Below, piece after piece: positions 22,985 through 33,008 of a DNA stretch of 64,000 nt. Location of the stretch: the NCBI RefSeq assembly GCF_000182925.2, contig NC_026506.1, forward strand, positions 1,364,001 through 1,428,000. The letters run 5' to 3'. The notes below the pieces were generated by a model. The model made no database searches, was not told where the DNA came from, and saw nothing but the letters and a program-made list of their open reading frames with translations. The stretch's first letter is position 1. Each line of letters starts with the position of its first letter. This DNA comes from Neurospora crassa OR74A (taxonomy: Eukaryota; Ascomycota; Sordariomycetes; Sordariales; Sordariaceae). The translations under genes were made by a program, and so were the position numbers.

Positions 22985-25724
22985 GTTGGAGTCTCGGGTC
23001 CGTTTACGTACTGTTCAGCTAGGAAAGACGCGGAGGACATCGAGTACGGTGTGGAAGAGGCGTAGGAATAGAGGCCATAAGAAGTTTTATAGTGCGCTTA
23101 AGAGGTCAATGGCCGAGTGACGAGACCACAATGCCAGTCTGGAAAGTGTTCTGAAGCCTGGAGGATTGTTTCCGTTGATATAAAAGGCATGAACTGTGAA
23201 ATATGAACCATGTCCGGATGCTACCGAGACAACAAACCCGGCTTAGAGCTGCTACTTCAGCATGCACTTGTAACCGGTTATTCAGACCGTCGAGGCCATG
23301 CGGAATATGAAGGGAGGAGATGATCCAGACTCGGAGGCTACTTCAGTTTAGACGGCTGACACGGTAGGATTGACACATGTGGTGCCGGGTCAAAGGTTGA
23401 GACGTTTGCAGCGTGACTGACATCAACATGCTCGTCGTCATATATCGTCTGCCACTTGTTTATCAGGCTCAGGAAATCAGCAATTCCTTTTTCTGACTGC
23501 TTTGAAGCTTGTCTTTTATAGAGACTTGAACAATCACAACCCACTTGATCACTTGAACATTGTGAGGAAATGTCAAAACATCAGCGTGAAAAGATGACGT
23601 CTTGCGTAGCAACTGAATATAACGCGATGTTGATTGGAAAGGATAAAGTAATTATCTCTAGGATATAGATGAATTGTAATCATGCCGTGAATAGGCAGGG
23701 ACGGGACGAAGGAAGGACCTCAACCTCGTTCGATTCGCTTTGATCAATACTTTCAAGCAACCGAGCCACAAGAAACGCGGGACGAGAGGAAGTGATGTAG
23801 CCGTATGGGGATCTCCCCCAGGTTTAGGCTATTGAATGCGGTTCTTGAAGAAGGGTCCGATATATGAAGTAATCTCTGACATAGCCCGAGTAGGGAAACA
23901 TGAAGGCGGGATGCAAGGAGTTACTGCATATAACATCTTGGCATTGCTTCGAAATAAAGTGCCGAGCTCCCCAGAGGACAAAAGGTGCAGTGGTATCCAT
24001 TTTCTTTGCTAGCTCTTCGTTAGCGACAGAGTCCAATACGGACAGGGCAAGCAGTTGTTGGATTAAATATGTGAGAATATTACTCTCCGGATCATGACAT
24101 GGGTGCAAAGTTTGTCGTCTTCCCGAGTGTTCTATCGGTATCGTTGTGTGTCCATTGATAACATCTCGTCCGATATAGACAGGAACTGTCGCAGTCCGGA
24201 CACTTAAGGAAAAGGTTTACCCGAATTCAGCGTTAGTGGGAAGCCTGAGGAGAACAAAAGAGAGATAAAAAGGGCACGTAATTGCCAATATAAAAGAAAA
24301 ATCGGCTCTGAAAATCCCAAGTTCGGGCTGTCATCAGTCTCAACATCCATATTTCTCATCATGGTGAAACGAAGCCAAATCGGAGATGATGCTGACGAGA
24401 GACACTACGTTAAGACGAAGACAGCTTTAAGATCAAGCTGAAGGCTTGATAAGTTTCAAGCTTGTGGCTGATATCAGATCATCGCGTTAGGAAGGTTTCG
24501 GTTGGAAAGGCGTCGAGAATCACCAAAAGTGATCGAAGGTGAAGGGGGGAGAAATCGGTGGTGTGTGCCTGGTTCGTGCCCGAGGGCGGGGTATCTCCAA
24601 CAGCGGACGCTCCTCCACATTTCCACTTGGCGCCAATTCTTCAGGGAACTGAGGGCCTGGGATTCCCCAATTCAGGCAGGGGCATTTCTTGAGAGGTTGG
24701 AGGTTCTCATCACAACGAACACCTGCTTTTTGGACGTCTGTCAAAGTAAAAAGATGGATGAAAAATCAATTTCCCCATCGATGGTCTTATGTCAATGTGT
24801 CTTCGTGACTCTGTTGGAGTTAAATCCATGTTGCATAGTACTTCCTTGTTCCATTTCTGGTGATACGTTTTGGACGTTGAAACCCACCACTGCCGCTTCT
24901 TCCACTCATTCCACTTCACTCTTCTGCTCCCTCCTCTTTACTAAAAAAAGAAGCCCTTTCCATGAATGCTGGCACTCGCGCATAGTCGCAATGGATTCTT
25001 TCCGCGGCTGCTTAGTAATCAAAACGTTTCCAACCATGACACTCCCGTTGGATTCTCCGTCATGACCTTGTGCAATGAAGTTATATTACTATGAAGAAGA
25101 TGTAAGCACTGCTAAGAGAAAGAATGAGAAACAATTATAAACCACGAAGGAGGAGAGCACCATACTTTGATCCCGGAATCAAGAAATTGCGATCTAGCTG
25201 TTTGGTTCAACGAAACCATAACATCGTTTGAAAGTCCAACATGTATGCGTGCACTTCACCAGTGTGAAAGCTCATGTTAGTCTGTCAATATCCTTCCAAC
25301 ATCATGCTAGGGAGCATGTTGAAAGATCTCCCCTCCCCGGCTGGGTCCAGACCCATCGGACACCAGGCCAAATGGGGGCTAGAACGATGAAGCTATTCGG
25401 TGATCCACGAGATCCTCGCGGCGCTCGCGCATCACCGATTGTGGAGGTTTCACGAACAGAAACCCCACTTCCCGTACCATCGGCCACGACCCGACAGCTC
25501 CGGAGAGACCCGCAATAAAAGTGACTGAAGCTCCCCCTCTCTTCACCAAGTGACAACCCACTCATAACAGCTCCTCAGCTTAACTTCACTTTCGACCCGA
25601 CAGCTCGCCAACTTCATCTTCAATCTGAAAAGACGAAGAAGAAGAGGAAGAGGAAGCCGTTTACCCTGAATAAAATCCTACTCACAAACGGGGCTCTCCA
25701 CCGCACCTCAAAAACATCACCACC
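22985..25724. other. 2.7-kb intergenic stretch, divergent promoters of AA8 gene and ARA2
   Basis: It contains a minus-strand TATA box for the AA8 gene (23085-23091) and a plus-strand TATAAAAG at 24289-24296 ahead of a 26-codon ATG frame at 24361. A minus-strand frame open over about 24240-23824 lacks an ATG in its open part and is not recognised. The part next to 25725 is the ARA2 promoter and 5' UTR. Composition is more AT-rich than the flanking genes. No confident gene. Confidence 0.45.
23085..23091 (-). promoter_or_regulatory. TATA box of AA8 cytochrome gene
   Basis: TATAAAA read on the minus strand, about 100 bp before the ATG at 22984. Spacing and match are good for a TATA-type promoter. 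Confidence 0.55.
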
Positions 25725-27026
25725 ATGGCGCCAGCCACAACCGCCCCAAAGGCCCCCCTCAAATCAACCCTCCCCCCGCTCCTCCTCGGCACCGCCACCT
25801 TCAACACGCAATACGTCCCCGACCCTCACTCGCTCCCCTACCGCTCCATCGTCGCGCGCGCCCTCTCCCTGGGCGTGCGCGGTTTCGACACCTCGCCTTA
25901 CTACGGCCCCTCTGAGATTCTCCTCGGCGACGCCCTCCACACTCTCTTCACCTCCGAAACCAACCCGCTTCCGCGCGAGGACGTCTTCATCGTCACCAAA
26001 GCCGGCCGCATCGCCGGCGACGAATTCGACTACTCTCCCTCTTGGGTGCGCTACAGCATTTACCGGAGCTTGCAAAGGCTGCACACGGACTATCTCGATT
26101 TGGTGTACATGCATGACGTCGAGTTCGTGTCCCCTGCCGAAGTGCTGGGTGCGGTCCAGGAGTTGAGGCGGTTGCGGGATGAGGAAGGGTTGATAAGACA
26201 TGTGGGGATCAGTGGGTTCCCCGTCAAGGTCCTGGCGGAGCTGGCGGAGATGGTTCTCAGGGAAACGGGAGAGCCGTTGGATGCGGTGTTGAGTTATGGG
26301 CATTTTACGGTGCAGAATCGGCTGTTGAGTGTTGAGGAGTACGTTTCTGATGATAAGAAGAGGGAGCAAAAGGAGGAGCAGGAGGAGGAGGAGGAAAGCA
26401 GTGTGTTGAAGAGGTTCAAGAAGGCGGGGGTCGAGGTCATTCTCAATGCGTCCATGTTGGGCATGGGGTTGTTGACGCAAAAGGGAATCCCGCCTAACCC
26501 GGAATCGAAGGAGAGCCCGTTGGTCAAGTGGCATCCGTCGCCGCCCGAGTTGAGGATTGCATGCAAGAAGCTGGGCGAGTTGGCGGCGGCTAAGGGCGAG
26601 AGGCTGGAGAGCGTGGCGATCCGTTGGGCGCTGGAGGAGTGGGCGAGGGTGGGCGCCGAGGCGGAGGTTGGTGTTGATGCTGAACCTGGGTCCCCGTTGA
26701 AGGTGGGCGCAACGGTGTGCGGTGTCTCATCCATTCCCGAGTTGGAGGAGACAGTCACCGAGTGGAATGACGTGTTGGAAGGATTGAAAAAGGTGGCGGC
26801 TGCTGGTGGAAAGGCAGACGGTCGCGTATATGGAACAGAGCGCCAGGAGAAGATCCTGAAGTTGGTGGAGGATGAGATGTGGCCAGCCTTGGGTAAATGG
26901 ATTGACTTTGCCTGGGCCAGCCCAGGAGATGGCTATGTCAACACCAGGCGGCCCGAAGATAAGGGTAGGGTTCCCGATGATGGCGTAATAGCTGCGCATG
27001 AGGAGAGGATCAAGCACAAGAAGTAG
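25725..27026 (+). CDS. D-arabinose 1-dehydrogenase (NAD), aldo/keto reductase
   Basis: A single exon of 433 residues starts at an ATG in good context (CACCATGG). The aldo/keto reductase barrel carries the catalytic tetrad in order: D55 and a tyrosine at 59/60 in GFDTSPYYGPSE, K92 in IVTKAGR, and H130 in LVYMHDVEF. The opening (LPPLLLGTATFNTQYV) and these blocks match yeast ARA2, which oxidises D-arabinose to D-arabinono-1,4-lactone for D-erythroascorbate synthesis in the cytosol. An acidic insertion (EQKEEQEEEEE, about residues 213-225) interrupts the barrel after LSVEEYVSDD and looks lineage-specific. No targeting signal seen. Alternatives within the AKR family are less likely because of the HDVEF block. 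Confidence 0.9.
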   Translation: MAPATTAPKAPLKSTLPPLLLGTATFNTQYVPDPHSLPYRSIVARALSLGVRGFDTSPYYGPSEILLGDALHTLFTSETNPLPREDVFIVTKAGRIAGDEFDYSPSWVRYSIYRSLQRLHTDYLDLVYMHDVEFVSPAEVLGAVQELRRLRDEEGLIRHVGISGFPVKVLAELAEMVLRETGEPLDAVLSYGHFTVQNRLLSVEEYVSDDKKREQKEEQEEEEESSVLKRFKKAGVEVILNASMLGMGLLTQKGIPPNPESKESPLVKWHPSPPELRIACKKLGELAAAKGERLESVAIRWALEEWARVGAEAEVGVDAEPGSPLKVGATVCGVSSIPELEETVTEWNDVLEGLKKVAAAGGKADGRVYGTERQEKILKLVEDEMWPALGKWIDFAWASPGDGYVNTRRPEDKGRVPDDGVIAAHEERIKHKK

Positions 27027-27618
27027 GCGTTGTGTTTGGGTATATATATGGTGAAAAAAAAAGGGGGTAGGTGAGTGGCATGTCACCAATAGATGAGCTA
27101 TAAGCTGGTTTCTCTCTCGCCCTCGAGTTTTCTTTAGACTAGATTCAGACGTAGTCACTGAAGCAATCCGTGGGATGCTATAGAACGCAAGAGAATACAG
27201 GATCTAAAAGTCCACATGCGACAGCGAGATGTATGCACAGTCAGTACGTAAACCCCATCTTTACCTTTATCACCTGTCCAAGGCCAAGGAATGTTGACAT
27301 TAATCGCAGGCCTTCGAAGCTCTTGAATGATGCAAACATGAAATGCGCAAATGGGAGTTAGCCATGTGAGGCGCTTAAGCAACAAACGAACTGTGAAATC
27401 TGCGAAATTGGGCTTTCGACTGCACAGTGAAAAATGTCCTACTACGGATAGGGAACTAAGGGGCAATATGGGAAGAGTTCGGCGTCCTCTCGCGTTTTTA
27501 TTCTTACAGCAAGGCTTGTCATTTATACATAGATACTACACAGGCAGACAACGCGTCAAACCTCTTGATGCTTGATCCTTCCATTATCCTTTACTTCCTA
27601 CACATGCATCGAAACCTT
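27027..27618. other. intergenic, convergent 3' regions of ARA2 and tob55
   Basis: About 590 bp with an A-run near 27052-27062. It should hold both 3' UTRs. No gene seen. Confidence 0.6.
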
Positions 27619-29451
27619 TTACAAGAAATTAATACCGACACCGACCTGCAGTCCCTTTCTCGCTTCCTCGCCTCTCCTTACCACCAACGGCAAGCTGAAG
27701 TTCAACTCAAACCTCGCCACGGGGTGCGCATACACCAGACCAAAGCCAGCCGCGATGCTGGGCAAGCCGTTCGCCAACTCCGCCACCGCGCTCTTCATGC
27801 CACTCGCAACAGCGCCGGAATCCAGCGACACCGAACCCTCAGCTGTCTTCTTTCCCTGCAGCGCAACCAAACGGCCGCCGTTGGCGAAGAGCTGGAACCT
27901 TAAGGGGGAGGTAGGACCAGCCCTGGGAAGCGGCAGAAGCATGTTGACGGATCCAGCAGCGAAGACGTCACCGCCCACGGAGTCGGCGCCGTCGTGAGGG
28001 CCGAGGCCGCCCATGCTGAAACCGCGGACATCGGTGGGGCCGCCGAGCTGGAAGCGATCGTTGATGCGGCTAGGGGCAACGGAGGTGCTGGAGAGGGAGT
28101 AGCCCATGGGCAGAGGGTAGAGCAGACCAGCGCGGAAGCCGGCGCCGACGGAGACACCGGGAAGTGGGAGGGCCTGGGCGGCAGAGAGTTCGACTTCGGA
28201 CTTGGCAAAGGAAACGTCGCCCTTCAGAGGACCCCAACCAGCAAGCTCAGCGGCGGTGCGCACAAGGTAGCCAGCCTGGGGGAGCATGGGATTATCACGG
28301 CGGTCACGGGTAAAGGTGTGGGTGATGGAGCTCTTGAGGGAATCACCGGCATCGGCGCGGACGGTGGGCGAGGCGGAGGCGGAGAGGCCAGTCAGCTGGC
28401 GCCAAACACCGGAGTAAGTAAGCGCGTGGTCATCGCCATTGTCGGTCGACCAAGCGAGGCGGAGGTTGCCACCGGTAAGGTGCTCGTCGTGCGAGGCCCA
28501 GGGCTTGTGAGTAGATGAGCGCAGAGCCTCCAGCGCAAGACGGATATCGGGGTTGCCGTTCACTGGGGTGGAGAAGACGGCGTTGTAAGCGGACCGAGTA
28601 CGGGTGCCGGCAGCAGCGTTGACGGAAAGGGTCTCGGCACCGCCAAAGATGTTGCGCAGAACGGCATTGGTGTAAGCGGAGCCCTCAGCGTTGCCAAAAT
28701 CAGTACCGGCCTTGAAGACGAGGCGGGATTGTTCCTTGACGCGGATGGAGACGTCGAGCTCGGTGCGGTCGGTGGGGGACTGGAACTGCTCTTGTTGCTG
28801 CTGGCGGGCATCCGAGATGAAGACACCAAAGCCATCCTCCTTGAAGATGCCTGTTGGGCGTAAAGCGTATGTTAGAGTGCGCTGACTTGTGGGAAATGTA
28901 GGATATTCGGTCGCTGTTCGGGTGGGAAGAGGAGATGGAGGAGGAGTGGGCGCGCACCGAAACGGGTAAGCTTCTGGGTGGCCGTGCTGATGCGAGCGAG
29001 GGCCTCGCCTAGGGTAGTCGTGGGGCTAGCGGTTTCCTCGACAACGGGCTTGAAGACGTGGTCGAGAAGGCCGCGGCGGGTGTTGTTGGCGCCATGGATC
29101 TCGATGGAGTTGACGGTAGCGGGGGTAAGCAGGTGGTCCTCGATCTGGGTTTGGGGGAGAGAGAGGTTAGCGGGACGATGACTGGCATTTGTATTCAGGG
29201 CTACCTCAGGATTGGATCCCATACGATGGGGTTCGGCACCTGGTAGGGTTGAGGCTCCTTGGGCTCGGTAACGACGGCAGCGGCCTTTTGGTGGACGATG
29301 GCAGCGGCCTTGTCGATCTTCGCGGTGGCAGCCTCGACCTGAAGATTCCAAGATTTGGATCAGGAATTGGCCACTCGAATTGGCGCAATTGAGACGGCCA
29401 CGAGGGACAGCTTCTTACCGGATTGCCGGGGGCACTTGGAGAGGAGGCCAT
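27619..29451 (-). CDS. tob55: Tob55/Sam50, mitochondrial outer-membrane beta-barrel insertase
   Basis: Four exons, 29451-29419, 29338-29225, 29144-28958 and 28850-27619, give 521 residues. Tob55 is the Omp85-family core of the SAM/TOB complex that inserts beta-barrel proteins into the outer membrane. The N-terminal part (about 10-50) is Ala/Lys-rich. IEDHLLTPATVNSIEIHGAN begins the single POTRA-like domain (about 50-125). GIFKEDGFGVFISD starts the region before the barrel, and the C-terminal frame contains RDNPMLPQAGYL, FQLGGPTDVRGFS (the conserved Omp85 loop region) and an amphipathic beta-strand end (GLQVGVGINFL). Exon 2 has two in-phase donors 15 nt apart (after PYQ and after PNPI) and is itself a multiple of three, so 521-, 516- and 483-residue products are all possible. 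I recall N. crassa Tob55 being reported with three splice isoforms. Confidence 0.95.
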
Positions 29452-30357
29452 TGCAGCTTCTCGCCTGGGTTGGCGGGGTTCCCAATCACAGGTTGGCGAC
29501 TTGTTGAGGTCGGGATGTTCTCAAGTCTTGCCAATATTTTGGTCCCGAACTGACTGCTGCAACCGTCGACCAGGTTCAAGACGGTCAATTCGGCTTCGGG
29601 TGCTATCGGGGGATCCATCAATTACCGTCGTCACTAACTACGTAACGGTGTGGCTAGTGCTGTTGGTGGACGGCCGAACGGCTTAAGGCTGCCCGTGTGG
29701 CTGACGTGCATTGAGATGAAAGCCGACGGCCGTGGAGATCTTTTCCGGGGCCCCCCTGCTTCGACAAAGAGAACCACAATTGCGGCAGACCCACTGTAAC
29801 TGGACTAGACCCCGATTGGGTCCAGCGTCCAGTCCAGTTGTTGGTTTCACTTTTTTGGGAAATGGAGATTGGGGAGCGAGGTAGGTCGCTTGCCGTGTGT
29901 TCCCCCAACTCCACAATGAATGCCATACCCCGTGCCGTGCCACCACTGTCCGTCACTGCAACTGCTCTCACGGACATTCTGTCGCTAACCTTGACTGGCC
30001 CTCCTACCCACTACCAGTACTTTCCACCTTCCATCCTAGAGGTAGAACTGAACAGACCACCATCATCACATCCACATCCACATCCACATCCACCTAGTGT
30101 AATATCCAACTACTACCAACTGATCCATCCACTTCAAACTTAACGTACGACTGGACTCATCGCCATCGTCGCTCACCCGAGACTCGAATCACGTCGCTCC
30201 GCCGTCTCCAAAGTCGCAATAAATCCGACTCTCGATCGCTCGTTTTAAGGCACCCCCCTTGTCCCACGGCCGCCGATTCCTTCTTTGTGTTTTCATTCTT
30301 TGCCACACAGCCGCGGCCCAATACCATCTCGAGACATCGCCATCTGCGCAATTCACC
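29452..30357. other. divergent promoter of tob55 and ubc6
   Basis: About 900 bp between two starts. It has a CACATC hexamer repeat at about 30067-30094 and C/A-rich tracts. Only short frames. Confidence 0.6.
30067..30094. repeat. CACATC hexanucleotide microsatellite
   Basis: Four to five tandem CACATC units in the tob55/ubc6 intergenic region. Confidence 0.8.
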
Positions 30358-31271
30358 ATGGCTACACGTGCGGCACACAAGCGCGCAAGTCCACCGAATT
30401 CCATGGTCTTGCTTGAACATGGACTAATGTTTTCTTCTAGTTGACGCGCGAATACAAATCCATCACCGAGAACCCCCCGCCGTACATCACTGCCCACCCC
30501 TCCGAGTCCAATATCCTGGAGTAAGCATCTACCACTGCCAGCTTCGCTTACATGTGGCCAGCGGCTGACGTACAGTTCTCCAGATGGCATTACATCATCA
30601 CAGGACCCGAGAACACTCCCTACCACGGCGGTCAATACTGGGGCACGCTCATCTTCCCGCCCAACTACCCCTTCGCTCCTCCTGCGATCCGTATGCACAC
30701 TCCTTCCGGCCGCTTCACACCCTCGAGCCGACTATGTCTCTCCATCTCGGATTTCCACCCCAAATCCTTCAACCCTGCATGGGAAGTCTCGACGATCCTT
30801 ATCGGCCTACTATCATTCATGACCTCCGAAGAGATGACGACGGGCTCCGTCTCGGCCACCGAAACAGAACGCAAGTTTCACGCCGCGCGCTCACGATGGT
30901 GGAACTCGACGGGCGGCGGCTCCCATCTCCGACCGAACGGCGCAGCCGGGAAAGGCAACGTCAAGGCTGGCGATGGGGGCGCCAAGTTCAGGTCGGAGTG
31001 GCCCGAGGTGGACGCCGAGAACTGGAGGTGGATCAAGGAAAACAACATTGACCCAGCGACGGGGAACAGGCCGGAGCCGGTGAACGCGTCGTCATGCGGA
31101 CCTCAGCTAGGTATCGCTGGCAGCAGCGGTGGTCAGGCTCACGCTGTTGTGGACGTGGTTATGCAGCAAAGAGATGCGGGTCAGGGGTGGATGTCGAGGC
31201 ATAAGTGGCTGCTGGCGGGATCCTTTTTCTTCTTTTACGTATTGATGGTGAGGATCTTTGGCGAGGCTTGA
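30358..31271 (+). CDS. ubc6: tail-anchored ER ubiquitin-conjugating enzyme E2 (Ubc6)
   Basis: Three exons, 30358-30384, 30441-30520 and 30584-31271, give 264 residues. Ubc6 is the ER-membrane E2 of the Doa10 branch of ER-associated degradation. The start MATRAAHKRLTREYKSI and blocks NPPPYITAHPSESNILEWHY, GPENTPYHGGQYWG and PSGRFTPSSRLCLSISDFHP match yeast Ubc6 closely, with the catalytic cysteine at C87. The C-terminus is one hydrophobic anchor (WLLAGSFFFFYVLMVRIFG) after a low-complexity linker, as expected of a tail-anchored protein. The first intron (30385-30440) uses a GC donor (GCAAGT) with CTAAT branch and CTAG acceptor. No GT donor fits the frame, and the spliced protein is exactly right, so this is a genuine GC-AG intron. 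The second intron is a normal GTAAGC type. Confidence 0.94.
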
Positions 31272-33008
31272 GGGATGAGAAATCCTGGGGGGAGGGGGGA
31301 CTAGCAAGCAGAAGGAACGATCACTATCAGCGAAGGATACCCTGCATTATCCGACAATACCACCGAACATCCGAAACGAACTTCAAGTCGCGGCCGTCAG
31401 TCAGTGGATTGTTGGAGATCACGACGTCCAATTATTCCCATATGGAATACAGTTTTCTTCTTTCATATATACACACAAGCATCGGCGTTTCGGGAGAAGG
31501 GGGGGCAGTGCAGGCCGTGGACAGGATCGTTAGCGTACGTGATTACATCACGGGCATCATCAGCGTTGGACATACAGGCAGGCTAGGCGAGAAGAAAGAG
31601 ACCACAACGTAACTGCAATTTCCAACAATACCAAAACCAAGACCAAGCCCAAGAGCAAAAGTGACAGGGTTCCCGGAGCAAAAAAAAAAAAAAGTACCGG
31701 AGTTGGACTGGAGAACTGGAGCATGGGCGCAGTTCATCACGTGTGTGACTTGAGCAGAACGAGAGGATTGAATGAATGGATTGTCCAAAAAGACCGATGA
31801 GTGATGTATCACATCGGACATACTTAGTCGGGGGAATTGGACACGTCGTTCCTTCATCAAGTGTCTCAGCTTCCTCAACCTATCTTATCTCACACAGATA
31901 TCCTCCCAATCAACAATCATACCTACCTAATTACATGAATTTGAGCGATAATAGTACACCAACTAATCAAGCGAAGAAGTCGACATCTCGCTCTCTCTCA
32001 TCTCTCTCTATCCCAAAATCTCTCGAAATTGCGTGAATGGAGCAGGGCATCTTTTTCTTTATCCAAAGTTCACACGCGCACGTGTCCAAGATCTTTAGCC
32101 ATTTTAGCTATAGCAAACAGACATCATGATTTTCCCCAGAAAAAAGAAAGAATTGATAGGTATTCATATTCATATGATTCTATTCTGTTCATCAACAGTG
32201 CTCAAAAAAAAAAAAAAAAATCCAAAAAAAAAAAATCAATCATCCGCCCCCCCTCCAACAAAAGTTCAGTTTCCCGTCCCCGCCCGCCCCGGCATCGATG
32301 CGCCTTTCTTTTCTTTTTTTTTCCAACAACAACATCATCTCCATCTCCATCTCTCTATAAAAAAAAAAAAACATTACATGTCATCTGCAACAAAATTGTC
32401 GTCGACTTGGTAAGTAACACAAGTCTTGTAGAAGAAGAAGAAGAAGAAGAAAAAGATGAATTGGTTTGCATATCGCTTGAGCCTTCTTGATATCCAAAAA
32501 GAATAAAGGACATAAAATCGCCGCTGAGAAATGCTAAGTAGGTAGTGCTAAGTGGGTTAGGTAGGTAGGTAAAAAAAAACCAATTGTATGGAACCGCGGA
32601 GGGTATGTCCAAAAGAAGAAGAAAGAGAAAAAAAAATGAAAAGAGGAAAAAAAAAATTTGTGAGGTCGAGAAAGGGGGGGGATGTTTAGATGTATACCTA
32701 GGTAGTGTAGGTAGTACCATAAGGTGTAGTAGAGATGAGATGTGTGTGAAAAATTCGGAACACCGTAAAATCAATGCAATGCATGACCATCAACTTCAAA
32801 AAATCCCATTGCAAAACGAGATTCGCTCTCTCCTCGCTATTCTCTCTCTTCTTCGACGCGTGAATTAACCAATCCAATCCTCAATCGTCTCCTCGTAAGT
32901 GGCGGTGTAAATATATGGGGGGTAGTCTATAAAAGTATGTTGTATGTGCCTCATTTTAGATGCTTTTTTTGTTATTTCTTGGTGTTTTGGGATTTGGCGA
33001 AAGAGAGT
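31272..33008. other. 1.7-kb convergent intergenic region with homopolymer cluster
   Basis: It lies between the ubc6 and cdr4 stops and holds their 3' UTRs. It has A14 at 31680-31693, A17 at 32204-32220 and A12 at 32224-32235, further A runs to about 32660, a GAA repeat at 32430-32450, and several GTAGGTAG/TACCTAC motifs at 31920-31928, 32538-32570 and 32694-32718. No coding sequence seen. Confidence 0.6.
32204..32450. repeat. low-complexity cluster: A-tracts, T-tracts and GAA microsatellite
   Basis: A17, A12, a T-run at about 32312-32321, an A-run at about 32359-32370 and (GAA)n at 32430-32450, all in the ubc6/cdr4 3' intergenic region. Confidence 0.75.
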
